Below, piece by piece: positions 10,595 to 21,900 of a stretch of 64,000 bases of DNA. Numbering within the stretch: the first letter of the stretch is position 1; each line of letters opens with the position of its first letter. Under the pieces are notes generated by a model. It was not told where the DNA came from, did no database searches, and worked only from the letters and a program-made list of their open reading frames with translations. This DNA comes from Cyphellophora europaea CBS 101466. Its lineage: Eukaryota > Ascomycota > Eurotiomycetes > Chaetothyriales > Cyphellophoraceae. A program made the translations under genes and the position numbers. The DNA is taken from contig NW_008481809.1 of the NCBI RefSeq assembly GCF_000365145.1, positions 3,213,630 to 3,277,629 on the forward strand, given 5' to 3'.

Positions 10595-12212
10595 TCAATA
10601 GAAGATAGCTCTTCGAAAGGGAGACTTGATCGCCAATAAAGGATCCAACACATCGTCGTTGGCCTGCCACAGCTGATCCAAAGCATCGACAGCAAGCTTT
10701 TGGTGAAAGCATCCCAGGGTCTGGAAGTTAGAGTGTAACTCGTTTCGAAGCCATGTCTTGTGATGGTCTTCACTGGTCAGCAATAACCCAGCTTGGAACA
10801 ACGGCCACGAAGTTGCGTAGCTCCAGCTTGTGTTGGAAGGTATTGCGTGTCTGTGATGGAAAATAGTCTCGATCAGATCCGCTTTGTTCAAGATATCGTT
10901 AGTAAGATGGAACAGGCGAGCCAAGTAAAGTAGGATGCCCGTTCGCCATACTTCGATTGTGTGGTGGCGTAGCTTAGATTCGACGGGCATAGACCAGATT
11001 TGAATTGCGTTAATGATGCGGACTGCTTTGTCGATGTTGTTGAGCATAGCAATCTCTTGCTGGTCGCGCTGTGACTCATATAGGACTACGATTTCGCCAA
11101 TGTGCTCGAAAAGATCGATTGGGCAGTAGAACACATCGAAGCCCCATGTTCTGCGCCCTGATTGGTGTCTGAAGTTGTTGAGTATGCGGCTGATATCTGC
11201 TTGTGTGTGATGTGGCATTCTTGGATTCGCAGTCGCGTCCATTATATCCAGCCTGGTTGCCTGGTCAGTCTTGCTGGCCGTACAAGAAGTAAAAGAGTTT
11301 TACCATAGTATACGCTGCTCAATGAATCCTTGAGCTCTACTATCGAGGCAGCGTAGCTGTATGAGTCTTCGCGCAGCGTCGAGATGTGTTGCGAACTCAA
11401 TACAGTCTCCTGAACAGAGCTTCCATAAGAGTCAGCATGAGACTGTCCATAATGCAGTGAGGCTATACGTACATCAAGTTGGGCGAGCAAAACCATACAA
11501 AGCAGACGCGCAACATCTGGGCCACCGCCGTAGTCGCTTTTGCTTTCCAGCTCTGCTCGCAGAAGCTCTGTAGCTCTCACCCGCAAGTGAAGACTTCTTC
11601 GCTGTAGCTGTTCGTCTCCTAGCCGATTCGCAAGGTGACTTGATGCCGTGGCAGCCACGACATATCGGACAGAAGGGATGACTCTGGTTGCTAAGAGAAT
11701 GTGACCAGTGCTAGACGATTCGGCGGGGTCGAGGCCCAGATAGAAAGCTGTGCTGATTTCTTGAACATCTACTATGTGATTAGCAGCGCACAGCCACACG
11801 GTCCTCCTGATGGATCCGTACAGTATCTAACGAGATCGTCGAGATCATCTGGTGCCGGAAACAACCTGATGGGCACCGTGCCAGCTTTTGGTCGTTGGCA
11901 CTGGGAGTTCGTGTGATGTACAGCATGGTTTTCATGTTCCATACGACGAATTGGCCGCTGACGATTTGTGACCGGTTCGACGGTCTTTGCCTTGCCTGCT
12001 CTACACCTTCCTTGACCGGCAGGCACGTCTTTCGCATGCCCAGGTGATGAGCACCTTTCTTTGACAGCATTATTGACCCACCTCAGAACGTAGCCTTCAC
12101 ATTCTACACTTCTGAGCTCGCAATTCTCACACGTCGGTAGCCTGCGATCACACTTTCTTCCACGGCGGCGACAGGTCTTGCAGGCAATTCCAAACAGATC
12201 TTTACGATGCAT
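10595..12212 (-). CDS. Zn2Cys6 fungal transcription factor
   Basis: I read four exons: 12212-11822, 11768-11473, 11409-11314 and 11260-10595, giving 482 residues. The N-terminus has the full binuclear zinc cluster with cysteines at 11, 14, 21, 28, 31 and 38 (CX2CX6CX6CX2CX6C), followed by a basic region. The rest looks like the fungal-specific regulatory domain common behind such clusters (start RYYVQEIST, and ATRLDIM after intron 3). Introns are 53, 63 and 53 nt. The 63-nt one (11410-11472) has a strong GTACGT donor but is open in frame, so its removal is probable, not certain. The ATG at 12212 was chosen because it lies ten codons before the cluster; the frame is also open upstream. It acts in the nucleus, presumably on nearby genes. 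Confidence 0.83.
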
Positions 12213-12456
12213 CTCGTGGACGGAGAAGTCACATAATTTCAAGAACTTCGCTATCTCTGTCAAGGAAGGCGGCCAAAGTAGCACAGTTTTTATTGCTGAA
12301 CGTTTATGACACACCCGTGCCGCCCAGAGCAGACAGGGATACGATTGGGCGCCGGTGTCTGCAGGTACCCACAGGTCTAGATGCACTACATCTCATGAAC
12401 CATATCTTCAGCCTGATACTGAAGATCAGAGAAATTTTCAGATCAAAAGATGAAAT

Positions 12457-14394
12457 ATGCAGGAGATTTCAGGCTCCGGGGTGCAGTGTAAAGTCTGTCG
12501 GTTTATGAGTACCGTGCACCTGCCCGATCTCCGTCAGGCTGCCGGTGACGGCTGCAAAGGATGCGATATCATCCTCAGAGGAGCGCTTCACTTCAGAGGC
12601 TTCTGGCTGGGTGGCAACGTACTCGAATACAACAAGTCCCACGAATCTAGCCATTCGCCCTGGCCCGAGTCCGAAATCAGCGTCTTTTTCGGTCCCGTGG
12701 ATGAGGACTCCCACATTCGCGTAGTCCGCCTCCAAAGACCAAGGAGGGATGGCAACGGTCCGGATGAGTTGGAGCTGGAATTCTATGTGCCAGCTGGTGT
12801 GCCGACCTCGTCACCGGGCATCAGAAGCGTGGGTGATATACCAGCAACACCAGATGACCCCAGGTGCTTTCTGACAATCAAATCCTGGATACAGGACTGT
12901 CTGCAAAAGCACTCCACCTGCAGACAGAGTCGTGTCAACAAAGAGATGCCGATGAGACTCCTAGATGTCTCTGTTGATGTTCCTTGTCTCGTGCCTACCC
13001 AAAACGTACAGAATTACGTCGCGTTGAGCCACTCATGGGGAGCTAAGCGAGACCGGATCCAAGCTGTCCCAAAGACAACAAAGACGAACATCACTCAGCA
13101 ATATCAAGGCATCCCATGGATAGAATTTACGAAGACATTTCGGGACGCCATTACCATTACCAGGCGACTTGGGCTGAAATATATCTGGATTGACGCACTT
13201 TGTATCATTCAAGACGACGCTGCGGACTGGGCTGCCGAGGCGAGTCGGATGTCGTCCATCTATGAGAACGCCTATGTGGTGGTGGCCGCGACGAGATCCA
13301 GGACCGGAGACGATGGATGCTTTTATGAAAGATGTCCCAGTTACGCCATTCTTGACGATGATGGTGAGGCCATGAATGTCTCAGTCAAGCAACTGATCGA
13401 GCACAGTGATTTCGCAGCCAAGTATCCCGTCACATTCGAAACAATGCCTCTCTTCGACCGAGCCTGGGTTTTCCAAGAACGGCTCCTGGCATCCCGCATC
13501 GTCCACTACACGCAGCACGAGCTCGTATGGGAATGCAAAGAAGCCCTACGCTGCGAGTGCCACGGCATTGAATCCGGCAAGGGCTGGGACTCGGGGAAGT
13601 ACGAGGGAAACTTCAAGCTCGACCACGCGCGAGTTATACAGAAGACAGACAACATTCAGGAACGGTATACACAGTGGATGATGGTCGTGAACCAGTACAC
13701 GGCCCGCTCCCTTGCTTTCGACAGTGACCGGCTTCCCGCGCTGTCCGGCGTGGCCCGCCGCATGCACATGTCCGCCATGGGCCGTTACCATGCAGGTATC
13801 TACGAAAACACCTTGCCCGGTGCACTACTATGGATGACAAGCATCGGCATGGTCGAGAAGGGTTGGCGGAAACGACGGCCCGCGCAATACCGCGCGCCCT
13901 CGTGGTCGTGGGCGTCCGTCGAAGCCCAATGCGGCGGCTGGCTTCTCGAAAGGACCGGCGCGAGTCTCGCCCAGGTCAAGGACATAGAGTGCTCGCTTGC
14001 AACGCTAGATCCCTACGGACAGGTCTCTGATGGCTTCCTGATCCTCCGTGCCCCCTGCGTCGACAGTAAGCTCGTCTATGACAGGAGTCCAAGGATCTTG
14101 GACAATGGTGACCAGCTCTTTCGACTTCGTGTCAACGAGACGAGTGTGAGGCTGGAGGAAGACGTGCCCTTGGACGACGCGGCCGCAAGTGCCGACTACA
14201 TGCCCGAGGGAGCATTTGTGCTGGTGGCTTTCATCGAGAAGCGACCGTTGAAGGATGAGCGCCCCTGGTACCGAGGAGTGGCGCTGCGGCCGTCCCGACG
14301 CGTGCCTGGCGCATGGGAGAGAATCGGGCGGTGCAATTACTACGCGGCGGAGAACTTGAGGCTATCAAATCTCAGAGACCTGCGGATTGTCTGA
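12457..14394 (+). CDS. HET-domain protein (heterokaryon incompatibility type)
   Basis: A single exon encodes 645 residues. The HET domain (PF06985) starts at about residue 187 with YVALSHSWG and continues through IPWIEFTKTFRDAI, LGLKYIWIDALCIIQDD, MSSIYENAYVVVAA and, further on, RAWVFQERLLASRIVHY. Two CxxC pairs at the N-terminus (Cys11/Cys14 and Cys33/Cys36) resemble the short cysteine motif that often precedes HET domains. Some HET proteins trigger cell death when genetically different hyphae fuse, but most copies in a genome have no assigned role, and none can be given here. The C-terminal 250 residues show no domain I recognise. The gene is divergent from the Zn2Cys6 regulator across 244 bases and ends 75 bases from the convergent membrane glycoprotein B. 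Confidence 0.9.
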   Translation: MQEISGSGVQCKVCRFMSTVHLPDLRQAAGDGCKGCDIILRGALHFRGFWLGGNVLEYNKSHESSHSPWPESEISVFFGPVDEDSHIRVVRLQRPRRDGNGPDELELEFYVPAGVPTSSPGIRSVGDIPATPDDPRCFLTIKSWIQDCLQKHSTCRQSRVNKEMPMRLLDVSVDVPCLVPTQNVQNYVALSHSWGAKRDRIQAVPKTTKTNITQQYQGIPWIEFTKTFRDAITITRRLGLKYIWIDALCIIQDDAADWAAEASRMSSIYENAYVVVAATRSRTGDDGCFYERCPSYAILDDDGEAMNVSVKQLIEHSDFAAKYPVTFETMPLFDRAWVFQERLLASRIVHYTQHELVWECKEALRCECHGIESGKGWDSGKYEGNFKLDHARVIQKTDNIQERYTQWMMVVNQYTARSLAFDSDRLPALSGVARRMHMSAMGRYHAGIYENTLPGALLWMTSIGMVEKGWRKRRPAQYRAPSWSWASVEAQCGGWLLERTGASLAQVKDIECSLATLDPYGQVSDGFLILRAPCVDSKLVYDRSPRILDNGDQLFRLRVNETSVRLEEDVPLDDAAASADYMPEGAFVLVAFIEKRPLKDERPWYRGVALRPSRRVPGAWERIGRCNYYAAENLRLSNLRDLRIV

Positions 14395-14469
14395 GCAGCT
14401 GCAGCTGAAGCCTTGACGAGTGGGAGAGACCAGGGGGTTGACATTCTGTTTCTTCTATGGAGACCATTT

Positions 14470-16286
14470 TCAACCCGCACGTGAGCCGTCCATCATGGAT
14501 ATCTCGGCTCGACTCAGCGACTTCGGCAGTGGATCTGCACCATCGTCATTCGAGCTAATGAGAGATCTGAGCTCGGCATCGTTCGTCGCACGCACGAACG
14601 TCGAGAACAGATTCTGGTAGCTTGCGTGGTTGACGAAGAAGGCGTATAACCCAACCGCACAGCAGGCGACACTGCACACAAAGGCGATACCGTACGCCAG
14701 CAGCAGCGCTTCAGCGTCGTACACGTACGTGATGGGATAGCTCGTGACTTGAACGGGGAGGTTGTCCGCCTGCGACGCGTTCTTGACCAGGCCCGAATCG
14801 CTGAGCAGGCTGAGCGTGAAGTTCTGGAACAGCTGCTCCAAGCCGCGTTGCACGGCGGTGCCGTCCGCCCAGTCGACGCTCATGATGCCGTAGCTCGTGT
14901 AGAGGGGCCGCTCGATGATGTAGTGGCTCTCGGAGGAGCTGCCGGCCAGCATGCGGCCGAAGGCGTCCATCATGGCCGAGTAGGAGATGATGGTGGCGGC
15001 GGTGGCGTTGTCGGCCGTGGAGCCGACGGGATTGTAAAACCCGGCGGCGGCCACGGGGTTGAGCCACTGGGAGATGGAGACGTTCTGCGTCTGCTCTGGG
15101 TACTGGAAGCGGAAGTCGATCTCGTAGGTGGCGTTGTGGAGCTGGCACTCGGTGACGTTGACTTGGCGCTGCTCGACGTAGGTGCTGTCGGAGCCGTTGG
15201 TCAGGGTCGTGGCATAGTCGAGTTGTTGGGTGAGGCGCGTGACGTTCCAGAAGCCGAGGTTGGTCATGATGAAGATGCGTGCCGTGTCGACGGACGTCTG
15301 ATCGAGCGTGTCGAACTGCTCCACATAGGACGAGTTTAGTGCTTCTTCGTTGCCGGGGACCCAGGCGAGATACTTGTCTCGGTTGCCGCTGCTGCCGGCA
15401 TTCAGAGTGTCGCCATGATAGTATGTGAGGTTGTAGACGATCGAGTCGTTGGCGGGGATGCATCGAACCGCCGGGCCGTCGAACTGCACGTGGTACGTCT
15501 CGTTCGGGAAAGCAGACCTTAACTGGATCGGTTGAGCTGCCGACGCAGTGTTGAATGCCAGCCTGTAGAGACGCGGATCGGTGGTGAGGGCATACCCACC
15601 TCCTCCCGCTTGCATGTACCCATAGTTGGTGGCGTTGTACAGCGGCTGCGGCACCTGCAGAGAAGTGGTGTTGACGCTGTGCACGGGCTGCACGGACAGC
15701 GAACCAGGCGTTATGACGGCGGCAAACGGAATCGCCCTGTTCAGGAAATCAGTTATGTGTGTCTTTGTCAACAGCTGAGAGTGGAAAAAAGTGGTGTATA
15801 CCATGAGATCAACCCAATCAAAGTCAAGACCGGCTGCCGAAACCACACGGTGCTGCTGAAAAAACTGAAGAAATTGCCCAGCACGCTCGTCAAGGCATCG
15901 ACGTCCTGAATCCGGAGCCCCTGTCGATGGAACCGCATCCACTGATGCTGGATGAACGCCGCGCCCACGCTGATGGTGAAGGACATCTTGGCGAGGAACG
16001 CCAGCGCCGTACCGAATCGCGACACCCACGACTGAGACATGGAAATCTCGTTGACCGCTTTGCCGTCCAGATGCGCGTTCATGAAGTGGTGCGCGAGCGA
16101 GATGCCCAGACCGAGGGAGAGCGAGGCGAGGATCGTGTATGGCGCGCGCCAGCTCCTGCGGCCACGGAGCTCGTTGCTCTTGGTGCTGCTGCTGAGCGGC
16201 GTTTTCGAATTTAGACCAGTGACGCCGTCGCCGCCGCCGCCAACCTGGGTGTACAGTCCCCTGTCGGAGCTGGAGTTGGATACCAT
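14470..16286 (-). CDS. Membrane glycoprotein B, function unknown (paralogue of 4130-5935)
   Basis: Two exons (16286-15802 and 15736-14470) give 583 residues. The 65-nt intron splits a Trp codon at the same protein position as intron 1 of the paralogue; there is no second intron. Hydrophobic segments lie in the first third (around ILASLSLGLGISLAHHF, FGTALAFLAKMSFTISVG and LTLIGLISWAIPFAAV), then a long soluble domain rich in Asn-X-Ser/Thr sequons, then a C-terminal segment (LLLAYGIAFVCSVACCAVG). Shared motifs with the other copy include CQLHNATY, MDAFGRMLAG, QRGLEQLFQN and ADPLPKSL. Third codon positions are strongly G/C, more than in the paralogue. Likely a plasma or endomembrane protein with a lumenal or extracellular domain; function unknown. 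Confidence 0.85.
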
Positions 16287-16750
16287 GGCGGAAGATGATG
16301 GGGAGGGTCGATAGCAACAGCAGCAACAACAACACGAAAGACCCCCCGAACTGCAGCTCGCTTGGGCGACAGCAGCTTAGATACGTCGTCTAATGGCCCA
16401 AATCACCGCGTGGAGTCACAGACCCAGCCGTGGGAATGGGGGCGAAGGCGGGGGTGCCATCGGTGCAGGGGACTCTGGTGCATTTTGCAGAGTAGCTGAT
16501 CAATGTCCTCCAATCTGGAACAGTTTGGGTAGGACGGAGTAGAGTCGTTACCAAGACGCGGGATCGAGGCTTAGCGGTGGTGGCCTAAATTTAGGGCGTC
16601 TAGAGGGCGGCTCGGTTCGACAGGGAGCATCCCGTCCCGTGGCTATGCTCGGCCGTGACTAATCTAGACCACAGCGATCTGAGCAAACAGTACATACGAG
16701 TATGCTGTACACTGCGACTAATCCTTGCCAATATTGTAAAAGGACGTGAC
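16287..16750. promoter_or_regulatory. Upstream region of membrane glycoprotein B
   Basis: This stretch lies between two minus-strand genes and should hold the glycoprotein B promoter and the S28 peptidase 3' UTR. A short CAG/CAA-rich run lies at about 16315-16335, directly upstream of the start codon. Nothing else was seen. Confidence 0.4.
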
Positions 16751-18328
16751 TCAAGCCGACTCCAGCCACCCACGAATGACCTCAACAGTCTGCGCCCTCA
16801 CCCGCTTGATGGACGGCTTGTCGTCCTCCCGAGGATAGCTCCGCTCCTCACAGTGCGACCCCTCCGGCACAAACAGGAACCTCGACACGTCGATGTCGGG
16901 ACTCAAGCTTGGCAGGGTCACGCCGGGCTCACGGGCGGCATACGCCGTGGTGCCATCGTACTCATGGCCGATCCAGAGAATGCGCGTGCTGTTGCGCAGG
17001 TCGGCCCGCGTGTACTTGTACTCGACACGCATCTCGTCTGCGGGCGACGGTGTGAGGCCGTAGGCGTCCTTGCACGTCTGCACCTTCACTTCCGTGGAGT
17101 CGAAGGGCCCGAAGGTGAAGAAGGTGTCGTTGCCATAGCCGCCGGCGCCGGCCTGCATGCAGAAGGTGCCTTTGATGGCTTTGGTCAGTCAAGGACGGTT
17201 TCTAAAACCCATATGCGACGGAAAGACAGCTTACATGTTATGTAGTCGAAACTAGGCCCCTCAATGGCGGGCACGATGGCAGCACTGAAACCCAAGGCCT
17301 CGAGGCCCAGGCACGGTATGTCGAGGTGCTCAACCCAGCTCCAGATGGTTCTGTTCAAGAGTTGAATCGGATCGGGCTCCGACACTGCTATGTCAAGGGC
17401 TGTCTGTAGCGGAAAAGGAGTCGGGTTGACCCCAACAGCCTTTTTGTTGTACTGCGCAGCGAGACCGTGGATCGAGCCTCCGTAATAGTATAGAAGGGGT
17501 GCTGTTTCAGCCGTGGGCGTGTCGCAGGTGTTGAAGTCGGTCTGCAAGGTCGAGAAATCGCCAGACTCAACACGATCTTTCAATGCATCGTATGCTGTGC
17601 GGATGTTGCTCCACGCCTCGAACGACTCTTGTTGATAAACGTTGTTGAGCCAGTTGTTGTAGTCGTAGTTGCGGCCTTTGTCTTCGGATGTCAGCCAGCC
17701 TTCGACAGGATTGCTCGATGAAACGGCGCCCCAGAATGTATTGGGCCTGTTTTGACGGAACAGAGTTGTAAGCCAACCAGGGTAGGAGCAGCCATTTATG
17801 ATGACCTTGGACTCACGGCCGCCCGTCAGATTGGCTCGCAAGCTGTCCACAAAGGCCACGGCATCTTCCATGACATTGTCCAAGGTCAAGAACTGGAATT
17901 CTTCAGGTTGTTCTGCTGGGTCGGTGGCTCCGAAAGGCTTGCTGACCCCGAAGTAGCGGTGTTCCAGTACCACAGCTGCACCTTTGAATTCTTGAGCCCA
18001 AGCGAGAGCCTGGTAGTCGGTCTGATGCCGAGTTCAGCTAATTGCCCACAGAGAATTGTAGGTGCATACTCACGATGCAGCCAAGATCCGCACCCTCGGA
18101 TCCTTGCATCCAGAAGACAGGCCCTCCAGGTTCGTAGTAGTCGGTGTTGAGACTATATCGTTGTGTAAATGTGCCATTTTCTTTGCCAGAGTGGTCGACC
18201 TTTTGATTGAAGTACTCATAGTGACAGGCACCTGCTGTGTCGTTGCCAACATTGGTCTCGTCACGGATAGTGAGGCCTGCCCAACAGCATCCGACCAGGG
18301 TGAGAGTGGTGATGGTAAAGAAATGCAT
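16751..18328 (-). CDS. Secreted serine carboxypeptidase, family S28
   Basis: Three exons (18328-18074, 18021-17235, 17178-16751) with introns of 52 and 56 nt give 489 residues. The ATG at 18328 begins a hydrophobic signal peptide (MHFFTITTLTLVGCCWAG). S28 landmarks follow: GPVFWMQGSEG, LEHRYFG, the nucleophile motif GCSYPG (Ser164), WGAVSSSNPV, then Asp422 in GHEYDG and His456 in PEGSHC as the likely remaining triad members. The family (PRCP, DPP7, fungal prolyl peptidases) removes residues next to proline, often in acid conditions, after secretion or in the vacuole. Several sequons (NDT, NGT, NLT, NRT, NST) suggest N-glycosylation. Exact specificity cannot be read from the sequence. Confidence 0.9.
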
Positions 18329-18925
18329 TTTGCTCAAGTGTAGACATGTTCATGAACTTGCCGGGAATTGGTCGTCGCTTTATACCTGCTCAAGCAAATA
18401 CCCAAATACGCAGCTTCACCGTGTGATGTCAGATCTCGCATTGCCAGATCAACTGTGGTGCCTGCTCTGTGACTAGATCTCGCATTCTATCACCAGAACC
18501 GTCGACGGAGCATATACATAATACCAAATTATAGCCAGAACTGATCGACGGAGGCTGAAATTGTGTTATACAGCAAAACGCCGAGTTTTCCGACGGATGG
18601 AGCGACAGAATGCGAATTACCAAGACCTCTCCTGCGGGCCTTACATCTCAACTGCTTGTAGTGTCCATTCATGACAGTCGCGTTGCCAAGTCGAAGCCTC
18701 AAAGCAGCGCCCGTTGGGACTATAATGCAAATGCCGGTGATGCTGGTGGGCGCGGCAACAGTACTCATGTCCTCAAAGATCCGGGCCACCTATAGAAAGC
18801 AGCTGTCTTGGAACAATGACCGGGCATGAAAATCCAATCTAGCATGTCCTGCTGCTTCCATCTTAAGTTAGTAAAACATACAAACCTCAAGGACCCTCTT
18901 TCGTCGTCCTCCATGGGTTCTAAGC
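18329..18925. promoter_or_regulatory. Upstream region of the S28 peptidase and 3' side of IML1
   Basis: About 600 bases lie between two minus-strand genes. A 12-base direct repeat (AGATCTCGCATT) occurs at 18431-18442 and 18475-18486, about 105-160 bases upstream of the peptidase ATG, and could be a paired regulator site or chance. No gene was seen. Confidence 0.4.
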
Positions 18926-21900
18926 TCAGCCCGATCCTTCACCAGCCTCTCGTTTCCGCCCACCAACCCCAAACCCACCTGTCAATCTCGCCTGCACGCT
19001 CTCGGGCAACTTCATCTCTGGAATGCCACTCAGCGCCGCCGCCGAGTCGTTCAGCTCCATCTCCGCCTCGGGCACCGGCCGAAGCAGACTGCTGCTCGTG
19101 CTGCCCCGCTTCTTCTGGTCCTTCAACGTCCCACCTTCCTTCGACGCCGCTTTCCCACCACCGCCTTGCCCCGCGGCCTGGAGCTGGCCGTGCTCACTGC
19201 CTGTCTGGCCGGGTGTGCCCTCGCCCGACGGGGTCCCGGCAGCCGAGCTCTGCGCCGCGGCAGCTACGATCGCTTGGACGTCGACGTAGAAGGCCTGCAG
19301 CAAGTTCGGATCGGAGCAGAACCGTTCGAGATCGTCTTTGATCTGCTCGGGTGTGACGTACGTCGCCAAAGAGGCAGACGCCAATGCATGGCGGGAGCCA
19401 AAGACATCGGCAGAGACTCTTTCTTGTGCTTGTGCAGCGGGAGCGGCCGCCGCGCTCGTTGCAATGGGGTTCGATGTCGGCATACCGGCGAGCCCGGGGG
19501 TGGAAAGTGGCGTATGCGCTGGAACGGGAGTACTTCGCAGGTGGGCGGTGGCGGCAAGGGGAACAGAAGAGGTCGAGTTGACAGCACTGGGACTTGCTGA
19601 GTTGGTGGTTGTCGCGGGGGCTGAAAGTGGTGGGAGGGCAAGTGGACGCGGGAGTGGCCGAATGAGAGGCGAAGGAGAGGATAGGAGATTGGATGTGGTA
19701 GATAACGAGGGTGATTGAACATTGATGCCAACAATACCAGAAGCCGGCATTTGCGTCTCCGGCCGAAACGGAGCTAAAGCGGTGGAGGCAGGGCGGAGGT
19801 TCTGTGCTGCAGCGTGGAGCTGTTTGGTGGTCTCGAGTTTGGATGATGTGTCCCGGGCTGACGCGAGGCGCGAGTTGTACAGTCGATTGGCGAGTAGCAG
19901 TATCCCTCCTTGATCAGTGATTTGCGCAAGTATCACACCAGATCGATGGATGAATTGAGTATATTTGTAGTTGAGACGACCCCACGAGTAATTGATTTCG
20001 ACGTTATCCGGGAATTCTGAGATACCTTCGATATCGAGGACAAAATTGAAACGTTTCAAGATGGCTTTCTGATAGAAGTGAAGATCGCTGTTCAGAGATT
20101 GATGAGGTGTGAAAGAGGTAGCAGTGAAATATACGTTGCCGTTGCCACTGGTGGCAAGAGGTCCTTTGGGAGGAGATTGCGCGAGCTTGACAATGTAAGG
20201 TGCACGAAACGGCTCATTCTCTGGCACTCTGGATGCCTCCACGATGGGAACTTCCACAAGTTTCAGCCCATAGCGTTCTGCTGTCGTTGTCCACGAAACT
20301 ATGGCATCGTCGACCAGTTTCGATGTGACGTTCAACCACGACAGTTCCAGGTGATAGCAGTTCTCCGGGTTGTGCAGCCGGTCATAGTGTAGGCTGACGA
20401 TCTCCGGTCGGTCCGATCGTTTACGTGTATCAACATCCAGACGGATCATCTTGCTCAAAGAGACTGCTAATCGCTTTCTCTCGGGTACAGGCCTGGTCAT
20501 CTCCGGCGAAGTCTGAGCGCTGAGTGCCACTGCGAGGCTCGACGCAGACCTCGTCCGGGTAGTGAGAGGCGTTTGGCTTGGTGGCTGCTCGACAAGGGGG
20601 GTAGGCGGCACAGATTTGTCTGAACGTCTGCTCGCAGTCAACCATGACTGCTTCAGCTCTGACTGCTTCGGTGCTCGCCATTCCGACTTGATCGAGTAGA
20701 AGAAATTGCCGTCTTTGAAATTGTGGCGGCTATTGACATGCTCGAAGAGACCTTCTTTCATCAGTTCATTCCCAAAACTAACGGCTTCCTCGCGAGTGTC
20801 GATGTCTCGAACATTCTGTACAAGCCAGTTGGTGAACTCTTCGCCGTGGAAACAGCTATAATGTAAGCGAAGATGCCATCTTCGATTTCTAATCTCGATG
20901 CCTCTCTCGCCCTGCAGAGCAGCAGCTAGCTTGCCCAGCTTCACAGACTCACGATCAAACTGTTCGTCTTCTGGGAGTAGCTGCGTAGTTTGCACGTCGC
21001 CTGCCTCTTCTGCCGCCACTAGTTTGTCAAGTTCAGTAGCTACTAGCTCAGACGGATTCAAGGTCTCCATGTTGATTCGCAAGGGGTTGCGATCCTTGGG
21101 CTTGAAAGAGCTCATGCGGTTTTGTGCTGGACGGCGGTCCTCAGGGGGAATGTACCGGATCTTCTGCCATATCTGTGTCAGAGCCCGAATGCCACGAAGG
21201 TGTATATCTTCTTCATTCTCCTCACCGTCAGCAGCAGTCGATCGGGATGCATTGGCAGGAGGCTCAACGGGTAAGAGAACGAATCTTGCCCGCCAGAAGC
21301 GAAGTCGCTGAACCTCGTTATCCGGCCCCTGCGACGGATTGGCGAGAAAGGCGTCGGCTTCCTTCCAGGGATATTGCTCCGCGAACCCTTCAAGCTGCAT
21401 CGTTCTTCCGACATATCGCGCCGAGAGAATTGTCTGTACATAGTGATTGTAGGATACCTGCTTTGGCAGAGTCTCTTGAGCCTGGAATGGCTTTCGTTGG
21501 TAACGGGTGACACCGATCCTATTCCTCTCCAAAAGGGCTAGCTTCTGTATTGTGTTGCCCATTGACATGAATAGGTACTGGCCGTCATGTCTTTGAGCTT
21601 CCGGATTGAAGAAGAAGGACGCATCATGCAGCCCAGGGCCCTCGAACTTGTTCATCCGCGCGCCAACGACAAGTTGGTACCCGTGCGAGAACCGCAGAGA
21701 CAGCATCTCTCTCAGTAACCCATCCCGCGATTCCGGTCGCTCAACGATCTCTTCAGTTTCGCCAAACGAGACGATATACGATACCTGATCGAAGTCCTTG
21801 TCAAGTTCATCCTTGGAAGGAAAGTCTTCGGTTGTCAAAGGCACCGAAGCTGGAGTGCATAGAGATCGCCATTTAACAGTGGCTGCACGTGGCTTGCGAG

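Noticed and set aside
14711..15463. 250-codon minus-strand frame inside membrane glycoprotein B
   Set aside because: Same cause: a phase-shifted shadow rich in Arg, His and Gln.
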